Below are positions 45,311 through 59,221 of a stretch of DNA of 64,000 nucleotides, piece by piece (the first letter of the stretch is position 1; every line of letters starts with the position of its first letter). The notes below the pieces were generated by a model, which saw only the letters and a program-made list of their open reading frames with translations, was not told where the DNA came from and ran no database searches. Where the stretch lies: NCBI GenBank assembly GCA_003508835.1, contig PUFA01000677.1, positions 1 to 64,000 of the forward strand. Reading direction: 5' to 3'. Position numbers and translations under genes: made by a program. This stretch comes from Eonycteris spelaea. Taxonomy: Eukaryota; Chordata; Mammalia; Chiroptera; Pteropodidae.

Positions 45311-47740
45311 TTTTTTTTTTTTTAATGTTTGATTTTTCAATTAGAATTGATATAGAATATTATTTTATGTTCATTTCCGTCTACAGCATAGTGGTTAGAC
45401 ATTTATCAAATTTAATCCCCCCTGATTAGTCTAGTACCCACCTGGCACTATACATAGTTATTAAAATATTATCAACTATATTCCCTATGCTGTACTTTAC
45501 ATCCCCGGGACTATTTTGAAATGACAAATTTGTGCTTCTTAATCCCTTTCCCCTTTTCACCCAGCCCCTTAACCCACCTCCCATCTGACAATCACCAGTC
45601 CCCTGTATCTATGAGTATGTTTTTGTTTCGTTTGCTTGCTTATTTTGTTCCTTAGATTTCACATATAAGTGAAGTCATATGGCATCTGTCTTTCTCTGTC
45701 TGACTTATTTCACTCAGCATAATACCCTCTGGGTCTGCCCATGTTGTTGCTAACGGTAAGGTTTCATTTTTTATGGCTGAGTACTATTTCCTTGTATATA
45801 TGTCCTGACTTGATTGTTCAATTGTCTACTGATGGGCACTTAAGTTGCTTCCATATCTTGACTAACGTAAATAGCACTGCACTGAGCATACGGGTACATA
45901 TATCATTTGGAGTTAGTGTTTCGGTTTTCCTTGGATAAATATCCAGAAGTGCAATTGCTGGGTCATAAGGTCGTTCTAGTCTAATTGTTGAGGAAACTCC
46001 AGACTGTTTTCCACAGCGGCTGTAACAATTTGCAATCCCAGCAACAGCACGCAAGGGTTCCTTTTCACCACATCCTCGCTCCACACTTGTTTTTGATTTA
46101 TTGATGATAGCCATTCTGACAGGTGTGAGGGGCTATCTCATGTTGATTTTAATTTGCATTTCTCTGATGACTACTGACCTTGGGCATGTTTTCATATGTC
46201 TATTGGCCATCTGTATGTCCTCTTTGGAGAAATCCCGCTTCAGGTCCTTTGCTTGTTTTTTTCATTGGATTGTTTGGGTGTGTTTGGTCTTGAGTTGTAT
46301 GAGTTCTTTATAAATTTTGGATGATAACCCCTTATCGGATGTATCACTGGCAAATATCTGCTCTCATTCAGCAGGTTGTCTTTTCGTTTTGTTGATGTTT
46401 TCCTTTGCCGTGTCAAAATTTTAGTTTGATGTAGTCCCGTTTGTTTATTTTCCTTTTGTTTCTCTTGCCTGAGGGGATATATCAGAAAAAAAATTACTGA
46501 GAGCAATGTTGGAGAGGTCGCTGCCTATGTTTTCTGTTAGTAGTTTCCTAGTTTGGGGTCTTACATTTGAGCCTTTCATCCATTTCAAGCTTATTCTGTG
46601 TATGGTGTAAGAAGTGTGTCCAGTTTAATTTCTTTACATGTATCAGTCCGCTTTACGAATAGACTGTCTGCATCCCATTGTACATTCTTGCCTCCTTTGC
46701 CACAGGCGTGGATTTATTCCTGGGCTTTATATTCCGTTTCATTGATCTATGCGTCTTTATGCCAGCACCGTGCTTTTGGATTAGTATAGCCTTGTAGTAT
46801 AGTTTGATAGCAGGTAGCGTGATACCTCCAACTTTGTTCTTCTTTCTCCAGATTGCTGTGGCTACTCGAGGTCTTTTATATACATTTTTCGATTGTTTGT
46901 TCTAATTCTGTGAAAACTGCCACTGGTATTTTGATAGGGATTGCACTGAATCTATAGATCGCTTTGGGTCGTATGGCCATTTTAACGATGTTAATTTTTC
47001 CTATCCATGAGAACGGATTATGTTTCTATTTATTTTGCCTCTTCTTCTATTTCTTTTTTTCAATGACTTCTCATTTTCCGAGTAGAGGTCTTTTACGTCC
47101 TTGGTTAAATCGATTCCTAGGTATTTTTTGCTTTTGATGCAATTGTAAATGGGACCGTTTTCTCAATTTCTCTTTCTGCTAGTTCTTAATTGGTGTATAG
47201 AATTGCAACCGCTTTCTGAACATTACTTTTGTGTCCCGCTACTTTACTGAATTCATGATCAGTTCTCATATAGTGCTTTGGTGGGATGTGAAGGGTTCTT
47301 TATATATAGTAGCGTGTTATCTGCAAAGAAGGACGGTTTTTACTTCTTCCTTTCCAAATTAGGTGCCTTTTATTTCTCTTTCTTGTCTGATTGCTGTGCT
47401 AGGACTTCCAGTACTATGTTGAATAAAAGTGATTAAGCGGGCATCCTTGTTTGTTCCTGACCTCAAGAAAAACAACTTTTAGCTTTTCCCTGTTGAGCGC
47501 TGGTGTTAACCGTGGCTCTGCCATTTATGGATTTTATTCTGTTGAGGTATGTTCCCTCCGTTCCCAGTTTGCTGAGAGTTGCTATCAATGGATGCTGGTT
47601 TATCGCAAACACTTTTTTTTTGCATCTACTGATATGATCATATTACCTGTATCCTTCGATTTGCTGATGTGGCGTATCACATTACTTGATTTTGTAGATA
47701 TTGAACCAAACTTGCAATCCAGGAATAAATCTGTGGCTCT
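45310..47740 (-). mobile_element. L1, 5'-truncated, ORF2 remnants
   Basis: The T-rich tail is at 45309-45323, followed by reversed 3' untranslated phrases and ORF2 from C-terminus (KIWKQLKCPSVDN at about 45820) to the reverse-transcriptase region near 47600. Its right end abuts arm C of the inverted duplication, so the insertion, or a deletion with it, marks the arm boundary. Confidence 0.85.
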
Positions 47741-48845
47741 GGCAAAGGTGCAGGCACACGCACGCGCACACACACACCTTACCCTCAGCTCCAGCTTCCA
47801 GTGGACCAGCGGTTCCACACAGATGGCCAGTGAGCCTGGGCCCACCAAGAGCTAGGCCACCACTACGGGTCCAGTGGGCACCGCTCTTTGCCCGGCAAGG
47901 GCTCAATCCCTCAGTCTCGAAGAAGCCATTCACCGCCCAGCACTGCCCATGGCCCCGCCCCTCTCCTCCCAGAACCTATTTCTCACGCCCCAGCCATCTC
48001 GGCTGGGTGAGACCATGCAGATATAGAGGGGTGGAAGTGAACATCAAGGAAGCAGCCTCAGACCTGGTGTCCACTCTGTATTCAATGCGACAGGATAATT
48101 GAGAGCTCGCAGTAAGGATGGACCCGGCGGAGGAGTATGTGTACCCTCAGTGTCGTCATTAACGCAATGGATCATTTTCAAATGGATTCCCAGCCTCAAG
48201 TGGTACATCCCGGAGCGGATGGTCCCACCTCTGAGCGCCTCAGTGGTACGTCCCAGGACTGAGCTATTGCCTCTCGAGTGCCCCTTGGTGTTGCGAAGCC
48301 AGAACAGCTTGTCCTTAGAGATACTCGTGGACCATTCTAGGCTGGTCCGCAAAAGCAGCATGAAATCCGAAATTCGCTGCAGTCTTGGATTCTTGAAAAA
48401 GTCTTCCTAAACTGAAATTTACCTCCCTGCGGTAGCCGCTATGATAACAGAGAGTGTTGCAAGCGTTTTCTATGGGGTGAGCGTTGCGCTGGCTCGTGTC
48501 TCTCTGGGTAATGCAGAATAGGTCTAGTGGGAACACCCAGCCGACTCCCCAAGGGGCAGGAGGGCTAGGGCTCCCGACTGGGGTCAGAAAGACTGGTGTG
48601 GAGCGGGTCTCAGTCCTCGACCGTCAGTAGTAGGTGAGAGAGACATCAAGATCTTTGGCTGTCTTAGGGAAGGGGCCATCTCCAAGGGGCCCCAAGGACA
48701 CTGAGTAGGGGAGATGAAGACCATGGGCTTTGTCACAATCCTGTCACTCCTGAACATGTTCCTTAGGGGAATCTGCGGCCTGTCAAGCTGTGCTTCTCAC
48801 CCACAACTTTGCAATCACTTATTCAGTCTCTCATTCATTTGTTAC

Positions 48846-49288
48846 CCAGAGAGACTTCCAGGCTTCATAAAGAACAGAAAACATATATTTGAGCAAAAAG
48901 AATCGCCACCCGAGAGCCGGCAGATCCAGTAGCAACCCCCACTGCACTCCAGCGAGAACGAAGAAAGCCTGGGTTTATAAAGGCAAAAACCACAAAGTGT
49001 AATTCCTTCAAGCAAATGAAGGATTGATGGCTACGTTAGCAGGGAACGGATACTTTCAACATGCAAACAGGAAGGCAAAAATGACAGGAAGGAGGTAAAG
49101 TTCAACCATGTCTATATAGCAGCTGTTGTTCCAGATTATTCATGACTCAGCCTTGTGCGGTGTTTAGCATCAGGGTAACAACTCAATAGCAGCCCTGAGA
49201 ACTGAGGCTCAGGATGTGCAAAGGCCCCACTTCCCTAACAGCCTCTGACTCCATTTTAAGTGACTCTCAACTGTGCTGGTTCCATGTT
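48846..49288 (-). mobile_element. LTR-like element (arm C copy)
   Basis: The reverse match to 2898-3356. The TATA-like element is kept (read in reverse near 48970), but the AATAAA has become AATATA, so this copy could not end transcripts in the same way. Confidence 0.5.
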
Positions 49289-50737
49289 ATTCCATCATGG
49301 TGTTCAGTCTCACCAGATAATTTGTCAGCCATTATAAAGGGAGTTGAAATACAACCATGTGGAAAAAAAAAAGAGTTGCCCTCATGGAGCTTACACTCTA
49401 TTGGGATCATACAGCACAAAATGTAAGTAAATTCTCAGGTGTTAGAAATTGCTGTGACTGAAATTAAATCGGGATAATGAAATGACGTGAGGAGCATTTC
49501 TAGAAACAGTGGTAGAGGAAAGTCTAAGATGGTGACATTTGAGCTAAAATCTAGAAGAGATGAACATCTGGGAGAGAAACATCCAGACAGAGGTAAGAGC
49601 AAGTGAAAAAGTACTGGAGTGGAAATCAGGCTAGCACACGTAAGGAGCAGTGTGGCGGGCAGTGTGGCTGACGAAGCATGATTGCGGGAGAGGTAGGATA
49701 TGAGGTCAGAGAGGAAATGGGGACCAGAACACGTAAGGCCTTCCGGGCCATTTGGGCTGGGGTATGGGGCTTTGACTTACTCTGAATGATTCATTGGCGG
49801 GTTTTTAGCAGAGAAGGCCCACAACTCTTTAGGAGGCCAGAGACCCAGTTCGCCCAATGTTCGGAGAATTGTTCCAATTTGCCCCATGGAAGAACCCGTT
49901 CCTCACCCCTCTGCGAGAGCACATGACATCTCTGGTCAATCCTGTGCACTCAGGTGGAACTCCAACCACTGCTCCCCACACAGATACACGTAAAAGGATG
50001 ATACCTCAGGAGAGGTGAAGCAAGGGCCCTCGTGACAAGAGTGAGGTCATACCCAGGCCACTGTGGGAAAGGGACTGAGTAACAAGCACAGAGAAGTCAG
50101 AAAGAGAGGGCATTAGAGAGTCTGGAACAGAGCGATTATTTCTGGCAGGACAGTGTCCCCACTCAATTAGCTCCCACCTCTGGGATCCCGACCCTGCTAC
50201 TAGATGATGTGCCTGTCGCTTCATGAGACAAAACACCCCTCCCCGGGAAGTGTGTCTAGGGGATGACTCCACTGCCCGTGGCCTTGGCATCAGCTACATT
50301 GTCTTGACACATGTCAGGACCCTCTGCCTATTTGGAGGAGACATGTTCCAATTAAAAGGAAGATCATGCTGTACACAGGGTCCCCCTCACCTCCTCAGGC
50401 CCTTGACTGCCCTCCTGCTGATCTCAGTGCCAAAACAACGCTTTAAAGGGGGAAGAGGAGGCAGGGATCTCTGCATTTGCAGTGGCCCCTTGTGCAAACT
50501 CGTGAATCTGAGGTATTTCCTCGCCTGCATGGAGGCTCACTTCTCTATCTTCCACCACCACCTCCTCAGGTAATTGGAGGATCACATTTGTACATCAAGT
50601 CCCAAGCATGCCCTGTGAGTGAGAGACAAAGAGACAGACATCTTGGCAGTGAGCCAGTTGCAGGGTCCTGGGGGCCTTGAGCAAACCTCACCCCTCCCCC
50701 AACCCCTGCCTGTCTTGGGCTGTGCTGAGTATTCCCC

Positions 50738-52590
50738 TGCCTCCGTCATGTTGTTTTCTCAGTTCCTTCCTTTTCAGGAGCTGAGATCTTCCACCTTCAC
50801 TGAGCCCAGGGTGTCTCATCTGCAAATGGTGACCTCCCCTTAGGGTTTAAGAAGATTTCCTGAGTTAATATGTTGATGTAAGATTGTCACAGTGCCTCAA
50901 GCAGTGGTGGGGGTGATGTCTTCACGTACTGTTCTTATCAGTATTCCTAGCGTGGGCTCTTTGAGCTGTGCGGGACTGAGGACTTGACCTCCCTGAGGAT
51001 GGGGATCCTAAAATTTCATCTCCGAAGCACCAGGGCAAGGATGCGAGAAATCCCAGGAAAGGTGAAACCACACACCTAAGTGAGGGCACTGAGCGAGGAA
51101 GGGCCAACCTGCCTTCCTCTCAGGAACATCCTGGAATGCAGATACATGAACAACTCAGACATCCAATGCTCTAAACAAGGAAGGCTCCTCCACGTAGTTC
51201 AGAGACCCACAAATGTTTCCGAGACCTTCCTCATAGACATCAATAGCAAACACCCATCACAGCTGAGGACAAGGACCTCAACCAGCTCAGAGAATTTCTA
51301 CATACAGGTCACAGCTCCCCCTCACTCAGAGGCCTCACACACCTCCCCAAAGAGCCTACAGGCTGTACCCTGCGACACACGGTTACGAATCTACAGCTCT
51401 CACCTGCTGGGTGGGCAGTGACAGTTTCTGTTGTGTCCACCCTTATGGGAGAGGCCTGGAGTATTGCAGTCTCCTCAGTCTGCAGTAAATGCCTTGCCTT
51501 TGGGAGGTAGGCAGGTTCACTTCGAGGATGGGGGGCACCTGAGTTTGAGTGTTCCTTCGAGTGACCTCAATTTCGGGGTCCTTGGAATGGCCATTTTATG
51601 AACAACCGTGCTCCACAGGCATTTAGGATAAACTCCAGATCCACAGGAGTGGGGCCCTGGAACCATCTCTCAGCACACACTGCCTGGTCCTGGATTCTGA
51701 AGAGACGAAAGAGCTCTGCCATCACAGCGCCTATGGCAACACCCATTAAATCTCCCTCAGCATCCCTGTCCTTTCTGAAAACTCACTCTCCTACTGAAAT
51801 ATGCCACAACTCTCTCTCCTCAAATATACCCACTACCCTCTCTGGGCACCAGGCCACCGCTTCCACCCCAGGGGCCCACGAGAAGCTTCTCCCAGCCCTA
51901 TTCACCACACCACAGTTACTCCCTATTATTCCCATTGGCTTCCTCTCTCCTAGCCCACAGCCTGGCCTCAGAAGATCCCCTCATGTCCCTCCCTGCTCCC
52001 TGTAAGCTCAGAACATTGTGCAGGACAGACCTCGCTCCTGCCCCAACAAAGATTCTGACATAAAGTCTCCGATCAGGAAGAAAAGTAAATTTTCAGCGTC
52101 CAGGTGTAACTCCAAACTCAAACGGGGAGTCCAGGGTGGTTCCCCCAGCACTGGGTCGAAGGGGAATTTTTCTGAGAGGTGGATCAGAGGTCAGCCTACC
52201 GTCAGAAGGTGTAAAGACACAGTGCAGGGCTGTTTCTGTGAGCACAGTGAAGGGACCCCTTGAGTAACAGGGGAGCTGGATCGGGAGGAGTGCCCCAGCT
52301 GCTTTTCTCATGGGTTTTGGCATCTGGCTGGGTTGTGACCGGCTGCCCCAGCTGGATTACCCAAGTCAGTTGCCTGCCTTCTCTAGGTCCACGACTAAAA
52401 AGAGGGATGCAATCCAGAAAGAGCCGAACACGGGAAGGCCAAGTCTATAATCCTCTCAGCCTTGCAAAGGCTTCCATTTTGGAGATGAGAAAAAGAGGTT
52501 TTAACATACCTATTTGTTGTATGAATCGAGTGTAACCTCAGAACTAATGTCTAAGAAAAGGGAACGTGAAATAAAAGTGTAGGCTCATGT
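50738..52590. other. Segment of arm C missing from arm A
   Basis: The right end continues the duplicon seen in piece B. The rest is unclassified. Chance frames such as 51598-52005 (+) lack a known domain. A region near 51100-51420 has short phrases that resemble, in reverse, the G/T-rich repeat at 4740-5580. Confidence 0.4.
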
Positions 52591-53275
52591 CCCTCATGAG
52601 ATCATACACAAACAACCTAAACAAATTGTTAGGACGTCGATTACTCAGAAGGATAATATATCATGACCAATTTTACCCCAGACCCCCGGCAAAGAGGATG
52701 ACACTTGTTTATATATACGGACTTATCTATGTCATTCATGACATTAACAGATTAATGGAGGAACACCGCCCTGTGATCATCTGAATTAATGCACAAGATT
52801 TTGATGACGGTTAACATATATTCAAGATATGTATGCTCTACAAACCAGGATTAGAATGGATTTCCAGTTGCGTCAGAGTAAACATGGTTAAAAGTTAACA
52901 AATTTCCGTTTTCTATCAGGAATAAGACAAGGATGGTCCCGTCTTACCGGTTCTCTTAACACTGTACTGGGAGGTTCTGTCCAATGTTGAAAACAGGAAA
53001 AAGGAAAAAGGGCATAATATTTAAGACTTAAAAAAAAAACCTGCTGGTAGTCAAACATGATAGGATTTTGCATGTTGAAAATCAAAAAGGATCAAGACAT
53101 GAATCACCTTTTGGAATTAATAGTCAGATTTAGCAAGATTGCTGGATACAATATCAATGTACAAACACATCTGGATATACCAGCACGATCAGAGGAGACA
53201 ATGTCAGAAAATGAGACACTTTTCAATATGCTCAAACACTTGGCCATAAATTTAACAAAGGATTGGCAAGACACT
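52590..53275 (+). mobile_element. L1 ORF2 fragment (arm C copy)
   Basis: The reversed counterpart of 890-1430 and 37110-37780. The + frame at 53057-53302 contains ORF2 remnants (SKIAGYNINVQTHL). Confidence 0.75.
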
Positions 53276-53278
53276 TTG

Positions 53279-53385
53279 CAGAAAGCCATGAAACTTTATT
53301 GAGAGAATGGTAACAGTCAAATATCCCACAGAACACTTTGCATGGTTTCAACTCCTCTTCCTTTAGTCCCGTGGTTGCCCTTCCC
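53279..53385 (-). pseudogene. Terminal exon of the PAGE/XAGE-like gene (piece C)
   Basis: On the - strand an acceptor ends at 53386 and the exon reads, in the family phase, G-E-G-Q-P-R-D-stop. AATAAA (TTTATT on the + strand, 53295-53300) is intact. The upstream part ends near 54118 at L1 sequence, so no domain exon remains beside it; the gene copy is incomplete. Confidence 0.65.
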
Positions 53386-54119
53386 CTGCAAGATAAACAT
53401 AACAGGTGGTAAAATGACAGCAGAATTTCATTTCGATTCCATTAAAGGCAAACAGAAAACATGACCATTTTGGTTTTATGAGACAGACTTCCAGGGATAT
53501 GTTTTACTAGTATTTTTTTTAAACATACCCCTCTTTCTGTTGGTACGAGAACTCATGAGATGAAGTGAACCTGTTGTTAAGTGGAAGCTTTAAATTGAAG
53601 TTAACTTGTGAATGCCTTTACTAAATAGCCAAAGCAACACCCCAAACACCGAAAAATCTAAAGGAATTGACAGAAAGAGTCATTTAAATGCTTTGACTTG
53701 AAATAATCTTTTGAATAGAAGAAAGCTAAGACAGAAAAGTGGCATTTGGTACTGCAAACGTGAAGTACATAGAAAGGCCGGTACTGTATGTGTTTTCTCT
53801 ATGGTGCAGAAATGCAAAAATGTTCCTCTGGCTAGTTTAGTCCTTATGTGATAGTCAAAGTAAAGTAACCATGTGTCCCCAACATCACATGTAGTAACAG
53901 CGCAATTATCATTAATGTCTTTCACACGCTCGAAAGTGTTTCAGTCTGTATAATAAATAATACGGTCACACTAGTTTTAAGTCTTCGCCATCTTTTTTCA
54001 TATCAAGATGCGAAGCACATGTATGAAATGGCTTACGGCATGGAATAAAAAGAATGAATGAAGAGAGGATGGAAGAATGGAAGAGAGAGTGAGGGAAGAG
54101 AACAAGACCCTGAAAATTC

Positions 54120-57100
54120 TAACATCTGTTTCCTAAAGTAAGTCCTTTTGAAAAACTTTATTGAGCAATAACTAATCAATATAATCGTCTATACTTAAAG
54201 CATAAAAATGGGGTGATTTGACGTTTGTATACTGATGAATGATTGTGAAGACAAACATAAGGAATTAACAGTTCCATCGGCACACAGTTAACATTTATAT
54301 TTCGTGGCGAGAATGGTTAAGATCTACTTTCGTCAACTTTTGAGTACAAACTACCATGACGTTAACTAACATAAGAGCTGTAAAAAGAACTCTGACAAAT
54401 TTCTGCAGTTTTCCCATTTTATCTGTGACATTTAGATATTCTGATACTACTGGGATGTATTAAATAATATAAGCTTTCCTAGTATAGCAACCATTTCATC
54501 CATACTTTGAAAGTACTAGTTTCAAATTCAAAAACGTATTCACGTTCAATCATATAAATTAGGAGGTTAGAGTCTTATTCAAATTCCCTATTGTGTATAC
54601 TTGTTCTCCTTCTACATCCCCCAACATATGTAATTAACAGATACCCTCCAAAAAATTGTTTCAGTGCCCCTAGGTCCAATACCTAATTTCATTGGAAATA
54701 CTTTTCAAAAGGGCCGTCTTACTTTTTTTGAATAGTTTGAGAAGAATAAGTGTTAATTCTTTTTTAAACATTTGGAAAAGTTCACCTACGAAGCCATCTG
54801 GTCCAGGACTTTTGTTTTTTAAGAATTTTTTGGTCAACAATTCAATTTTATTGCTGGTAATGGTGGGTTCTGAATTTTTTTTTTTCTTGACTCGGTCTTG
54901 GAAAATTGTGTTTCTAGGAATGCATCCATTTCTTCCAGATTGTCCAATGTGTTGCCATATAATTGCTCGTAATATTTTCTTATAATCCTTTGTATTTCTG
55001 TGGAGTAAGTTGTCACTTTTTCTCTTTCATTTCTGATTTTATTTGGATTCTCGCTACTTTTTCCTTGATGAGCCTGGTCAAAGGTTTATCAATTTTGTTT
55101 ATCTTTTCAGAGATCCAGCTCTTGGTTTCATTTGCGTAGTTTTTTTTTCAGACTCTATTTCATTTATTTCTGCTCTGATTTTATTATTTTCTACTCTCTA
55201 CTCATTTTGGTCTTTGTTTGCAGTTCTTTTCCTCATCCCTTTGGGTGTAAGGCAGGCCTGTAATGCTGTGCATTTCCCTATAGGACTGCTCTCGTTTTGT
55301 CCCATAGTTCTGCGGTTGTTGTATTTTCATTTTCTTTCATCTCCAGGTATCTGTTGATTTCTTCCTTGATCTCATTGTTAACCCATTCATTGTTTAATAG
55401 CGTGTTATCTAGCCTTCATGTGTTTGTGTGTTTTTCAGTTTGTGTCCTGTAATTGATTTCTAGTTTTGTACCGTTGTGGTTGGAGAAGACACTTGATATG
55501 GTTTCAGTCTTATTAAATTTACTGAGACTTATTTTGTGGCCTAACACATGGTCTATCTTGAAATAAGCCCCATGTGCATTCTTGAGAAGATGGTATATTC
55601 TGCCGCTTTTGGTGTGCAACGCTCTAAAAATATCACTTAAATCCATCTGATCCAGCGTATCATTAAAGCCACCATTTCCGTGTTGATGCTCTGTCTGGAA
55701 GATCTGTTTGTAGGTGTCCATGGGGTGGTAAAGTCCCCTACTATGGCTGTATTACTTTCAATCTCTCCCTTTATGTCTGTGTTTACATATTTTATGGCTT
55801 TATATATTTAGGTGCTCCTAGGTTGGGGGTGCAAATGTTTACTAGGGTTATATCCTCCTGTTGGATTGATCCTTTTATCATTATGTAATGTCCTCATCCT
55901 TGCCCATATTTATTCTTTGATTTATTGATGATAGCCATGCTGACAGGTGGAAGGTGATATCTCATTGTGGTTTTAATTTGCATTTTCCCCATGATTACTG
56001 ACCTTGAGCATCTTTTCATATGTCTATTGGCCATCTGTATGTCCTTCTTAAAGAAATAACTATTCGGGTCTTTTGACCATTTTTTTAATGGAATTGTTCA
56101 TTTTTTTGTTGTTATTGAGTTGTATGGATTCTTTATAAATTTGGGATAATAACCTTTTGTCAGATGTACCATAGGTAAATATCTTCTCTCATTTGGTAGG
56201 TTGACCTTCTTTTTGTTGATGGTTTCCTATGCTGCACAAAAATGTTTTAGTTTGATACAGTCCCATTTGTTTATTTTTCTTTTAATTTCGCTTGCCTGAG
56301 GAGATATACCAGGAAAATAATTATTATGAGCAATGTTTGAGAGTTTGCTGCCTTTGTTTTCTCCTAGGAGTTTTGTGGTTTGGGGTCTTACATTTAAGTC
56401 TTTAAGCCATTTTGAGTTTATTCTTGTATATAGAATAAGAAGGTGGTCCAGTTTCAGGGTGCTTTTTTGGTTGTCGTTTGTTTGTTTTTTTCTTTTTTGT
56501 TTGTTTTTTTTTTTTTGCATATATCTGTCTTGTTTTCCCAACACCATTTGTCGAAGAGATTGTCTTTACCTCATTGTATATTCTTGCTTCCTTTATCATA
56601 GATTAAATGACCATATATGCATGTATTTATTCTGGGCTCTCTATTCTATCCATTGATCTATGTGTCTGTTTTTATGCCAGTACAGTGCTCTTCTGATTAC
56701 TGTAGCCTTTATATTTCTTTCTCAAAATTGCCATGACTATTCAAGATGTTTTATGGTTCCATATAAATTTGTGGATTATTTGTTCTAGTTCTCTAAAAAA
56801 ATGCCATTGGTATTTTGATAGGGGGTGAATTGAATCTATAGATTGCTTTGGGTAATGTGGCCATTTAACGATGTTAATTTTTCCTATCCATGAGAACAGA
56901 TTATGTTTCCATTTATTTGTATCTTCTTCAATTTCTGTTTTCAATGACTTATCATTTTCCAGGTAGAGGTCTTTTACCTCCTTGGTTAAGTTGATTCCCA
57001 GGTATTTTATGGTTTTTGATGCAATTATAAATGGGACTGTTTTCTTAATTTCTCTTTCTGGTAGTTCATCATTCATGTGTAAAATGCAACCACTTTTGGA

Positions 57101-59221
57101 TATTAATTTAGTATTCTGCTACTTTACTGAATTCGCTGATCAGTTCTAACAGTTTTTTGGTGGAATCTTTAGGGTTCTCTCTATATAGTATCATGTTATC
57201 TACAAATCATGAGAGTTTTATTTCTTCCTTTCCAATTTTGATGCCTTTTATTTCTCTTTCTGTTCTGATTGCTGTAGCTAGGACTACCAACACTTGTTGA
57301 ATAGAAGTGTTGAAGATAGGTATCCTTGTCTTGTTCCTGATTTTAAGGAAAATAATTTTAGCCTTTCCCCATTGAGAATGTTGTTAGCTGTAGGTTTGTC
57401 ATTTATGGCCTTTATTCTGTTGAGGTATGTTCCCTCTATTCCCATGTTACTGAGAGTTTTATCATAAATGGTTGCTGAATTTTATTGAATAATTTTTCTG
57501 TATCTATTGATATGACCATATAATTTTTACCTTTCAATTTGTTATGTGGTATAATACATTAATTAATTCACGGATATCATACCACCTTTGCATCCCAGGA
57601 ATCAATCCAATTTGTTCATGGTGTATCTTTTTAAAGTATTGCTGAATTCAGTTTGCTAGTATTTTATTGAGAATTTTTGCATCAGTATTCATCAGTGACA
57701 TCATCTTATAGTTTTCTTTTTTCTACTGCTTTTTTCTGGTTTTGGAATCAGGGTAATGGTGGCTTCATACCTAAAAAGAGTTAAGAAATCTTCCCTCATC
57801 TTGAAGTTTTTGGAATAGTTAGAGAAGAATAGATGTTAAGTCTTCTTTGAATGTTTGGTAAAATTCACCTATGAAGCCATCTGGTCCAGGCTTTTGTTTG
57901 GGGGAAGTTTTTGACTACTGATTTGATTTCGTTGGTAGTAACTGGTCAGTTTAGATTTACTATTTCTTCTACACTCAGTCTTGGGAGACTGGTTGTTTTA
58001 GGAATGTATCCATTTGTTCCAGATTGTCCAATTTCTTGGTATATAATTGCTCATAGTATTTTCTTAGAATCCCTTGTATTTCTGTGGAGTCCATAGTTAC
58101 TTCTCCTTTTTCATTTCTGATTTTGTTTATTTGAGTCCTCTCTCTTTTTTCATGATGTGTCTGATTAAAGGTTTATCAATTTTGTTGATTCTTTCAAAGA
58201 ACTAGCTCTTGGTTTCATTAATCTTTTCTGTTGTTTTTCTAGACTCTATTTCATTTATTTCTGCTCTAATCTTTATTATTTCCTTCCTTCTACTTACTTT
58301 GGGTTTTGTTTGCTGTTCTTTTTCTAGTTCTTTAAGTGAAGGTTAGATTGTTTCTTTGAGCTTTTTCTTGTTTCTTAAGGTAGGCCTGTATTGCCTGTAT
58401 AATTTCCCTCTTAGAACTGTTTTCACTGTGTCCCATAGATTTTTAGTCATTTGTTTTCATTTTCATTTGTCTCTAGGTATCTTTTGATTTCTTTCTGCAT
58501 ATCATGTTAACACATTTATTGTTTAGTAGCATGTTATTTAGCCTCCATGAGTTTGTGTATTTTCCATTTTTTTTCTTGTAGTTAATTTCTATTTTCATAC
58601 CTTTGTGGTCAGAGAAGATGGTTGATATGATTTCAATCTTCTTAAATTTATTAAGACTTGTTTTTTGGCTTAACATGTTGTCTAACCTGGAAAATGTTTC
58701 ACATATGTGCACTTGAGAAGAATGTACATTATGCTGCTTTAGGGTGAAATGCTCTTAAAATATCAGTTAAATCATCTGATCTAGTCTGTCATTTAACGAT
58801 GTTGTTTCCTTATTGGTTTTTTATCTGGAAGATCTGTCCATTGGTGTCAATAGGGCGTTAAAGTTTTCTACTATGAGTTTATTGCTTTTGATCTCTCCCT
58901 TTATATTTGTCAAGATTTGTTTTATATATTTAGGTTCTCCTATGTCAGTGCATATAAGTTTACTAGGGTTATGTCTTCTTGATTTATTGATCCCTTTACC
59001 ATTAGGTACTGCTCTTCTTTTTCTCTTATTATAGCCTTTGTTTTAATGTCTATTTTGTCTGATAGAAGTATTGCTACCCCAGCTTTTCTTCATTTCCATT
59101 TCTGTGAAGTATCTTTTTCCATCCCTTTACTTTCAGTCTGTGAGTGTCATTTGATCTGAGGTGTGCCTCTTGTAGACAGCAAATGTATGGGTTTTATTTC
59201 TTGAGCATTCATCTACCCTAT
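54120..59221 (-). mobile_element. L1 cluster, at least two truncated copies
   Basis: Reversed L1 sequence throughout. 54130-54640 resembles a 3' end. 54650-55870 holds an ORF2 endonuclease/RT part (YGNTLDNLEEMDAFLE; ILGHKISLSKFNK). 55900-59220 is a second element running from ORF2 C-terminal phrases through the RT region to the endonuclease end, and repeats much of the first. All frames are broken. Confidence 0.85.

Larger units (their letters stand above)
47745..54118 (-). repeat. Arm C of the inverted duplication
   Basis: The reverse complement matches arm A (1-4430) in order. The middle section 50738-52590 has no counterpart in A, but its right end matches piece B (37660-37960), so arm A lost it. 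Compared with A, arm C has fewer CpGs in the outer part. Confidence 0.85.

Noticed and set aside
50738..52590. Apparent insertion in arm C
   Set aside because: Its right end matches piece B, so a deletion in arm A explains the difference better.
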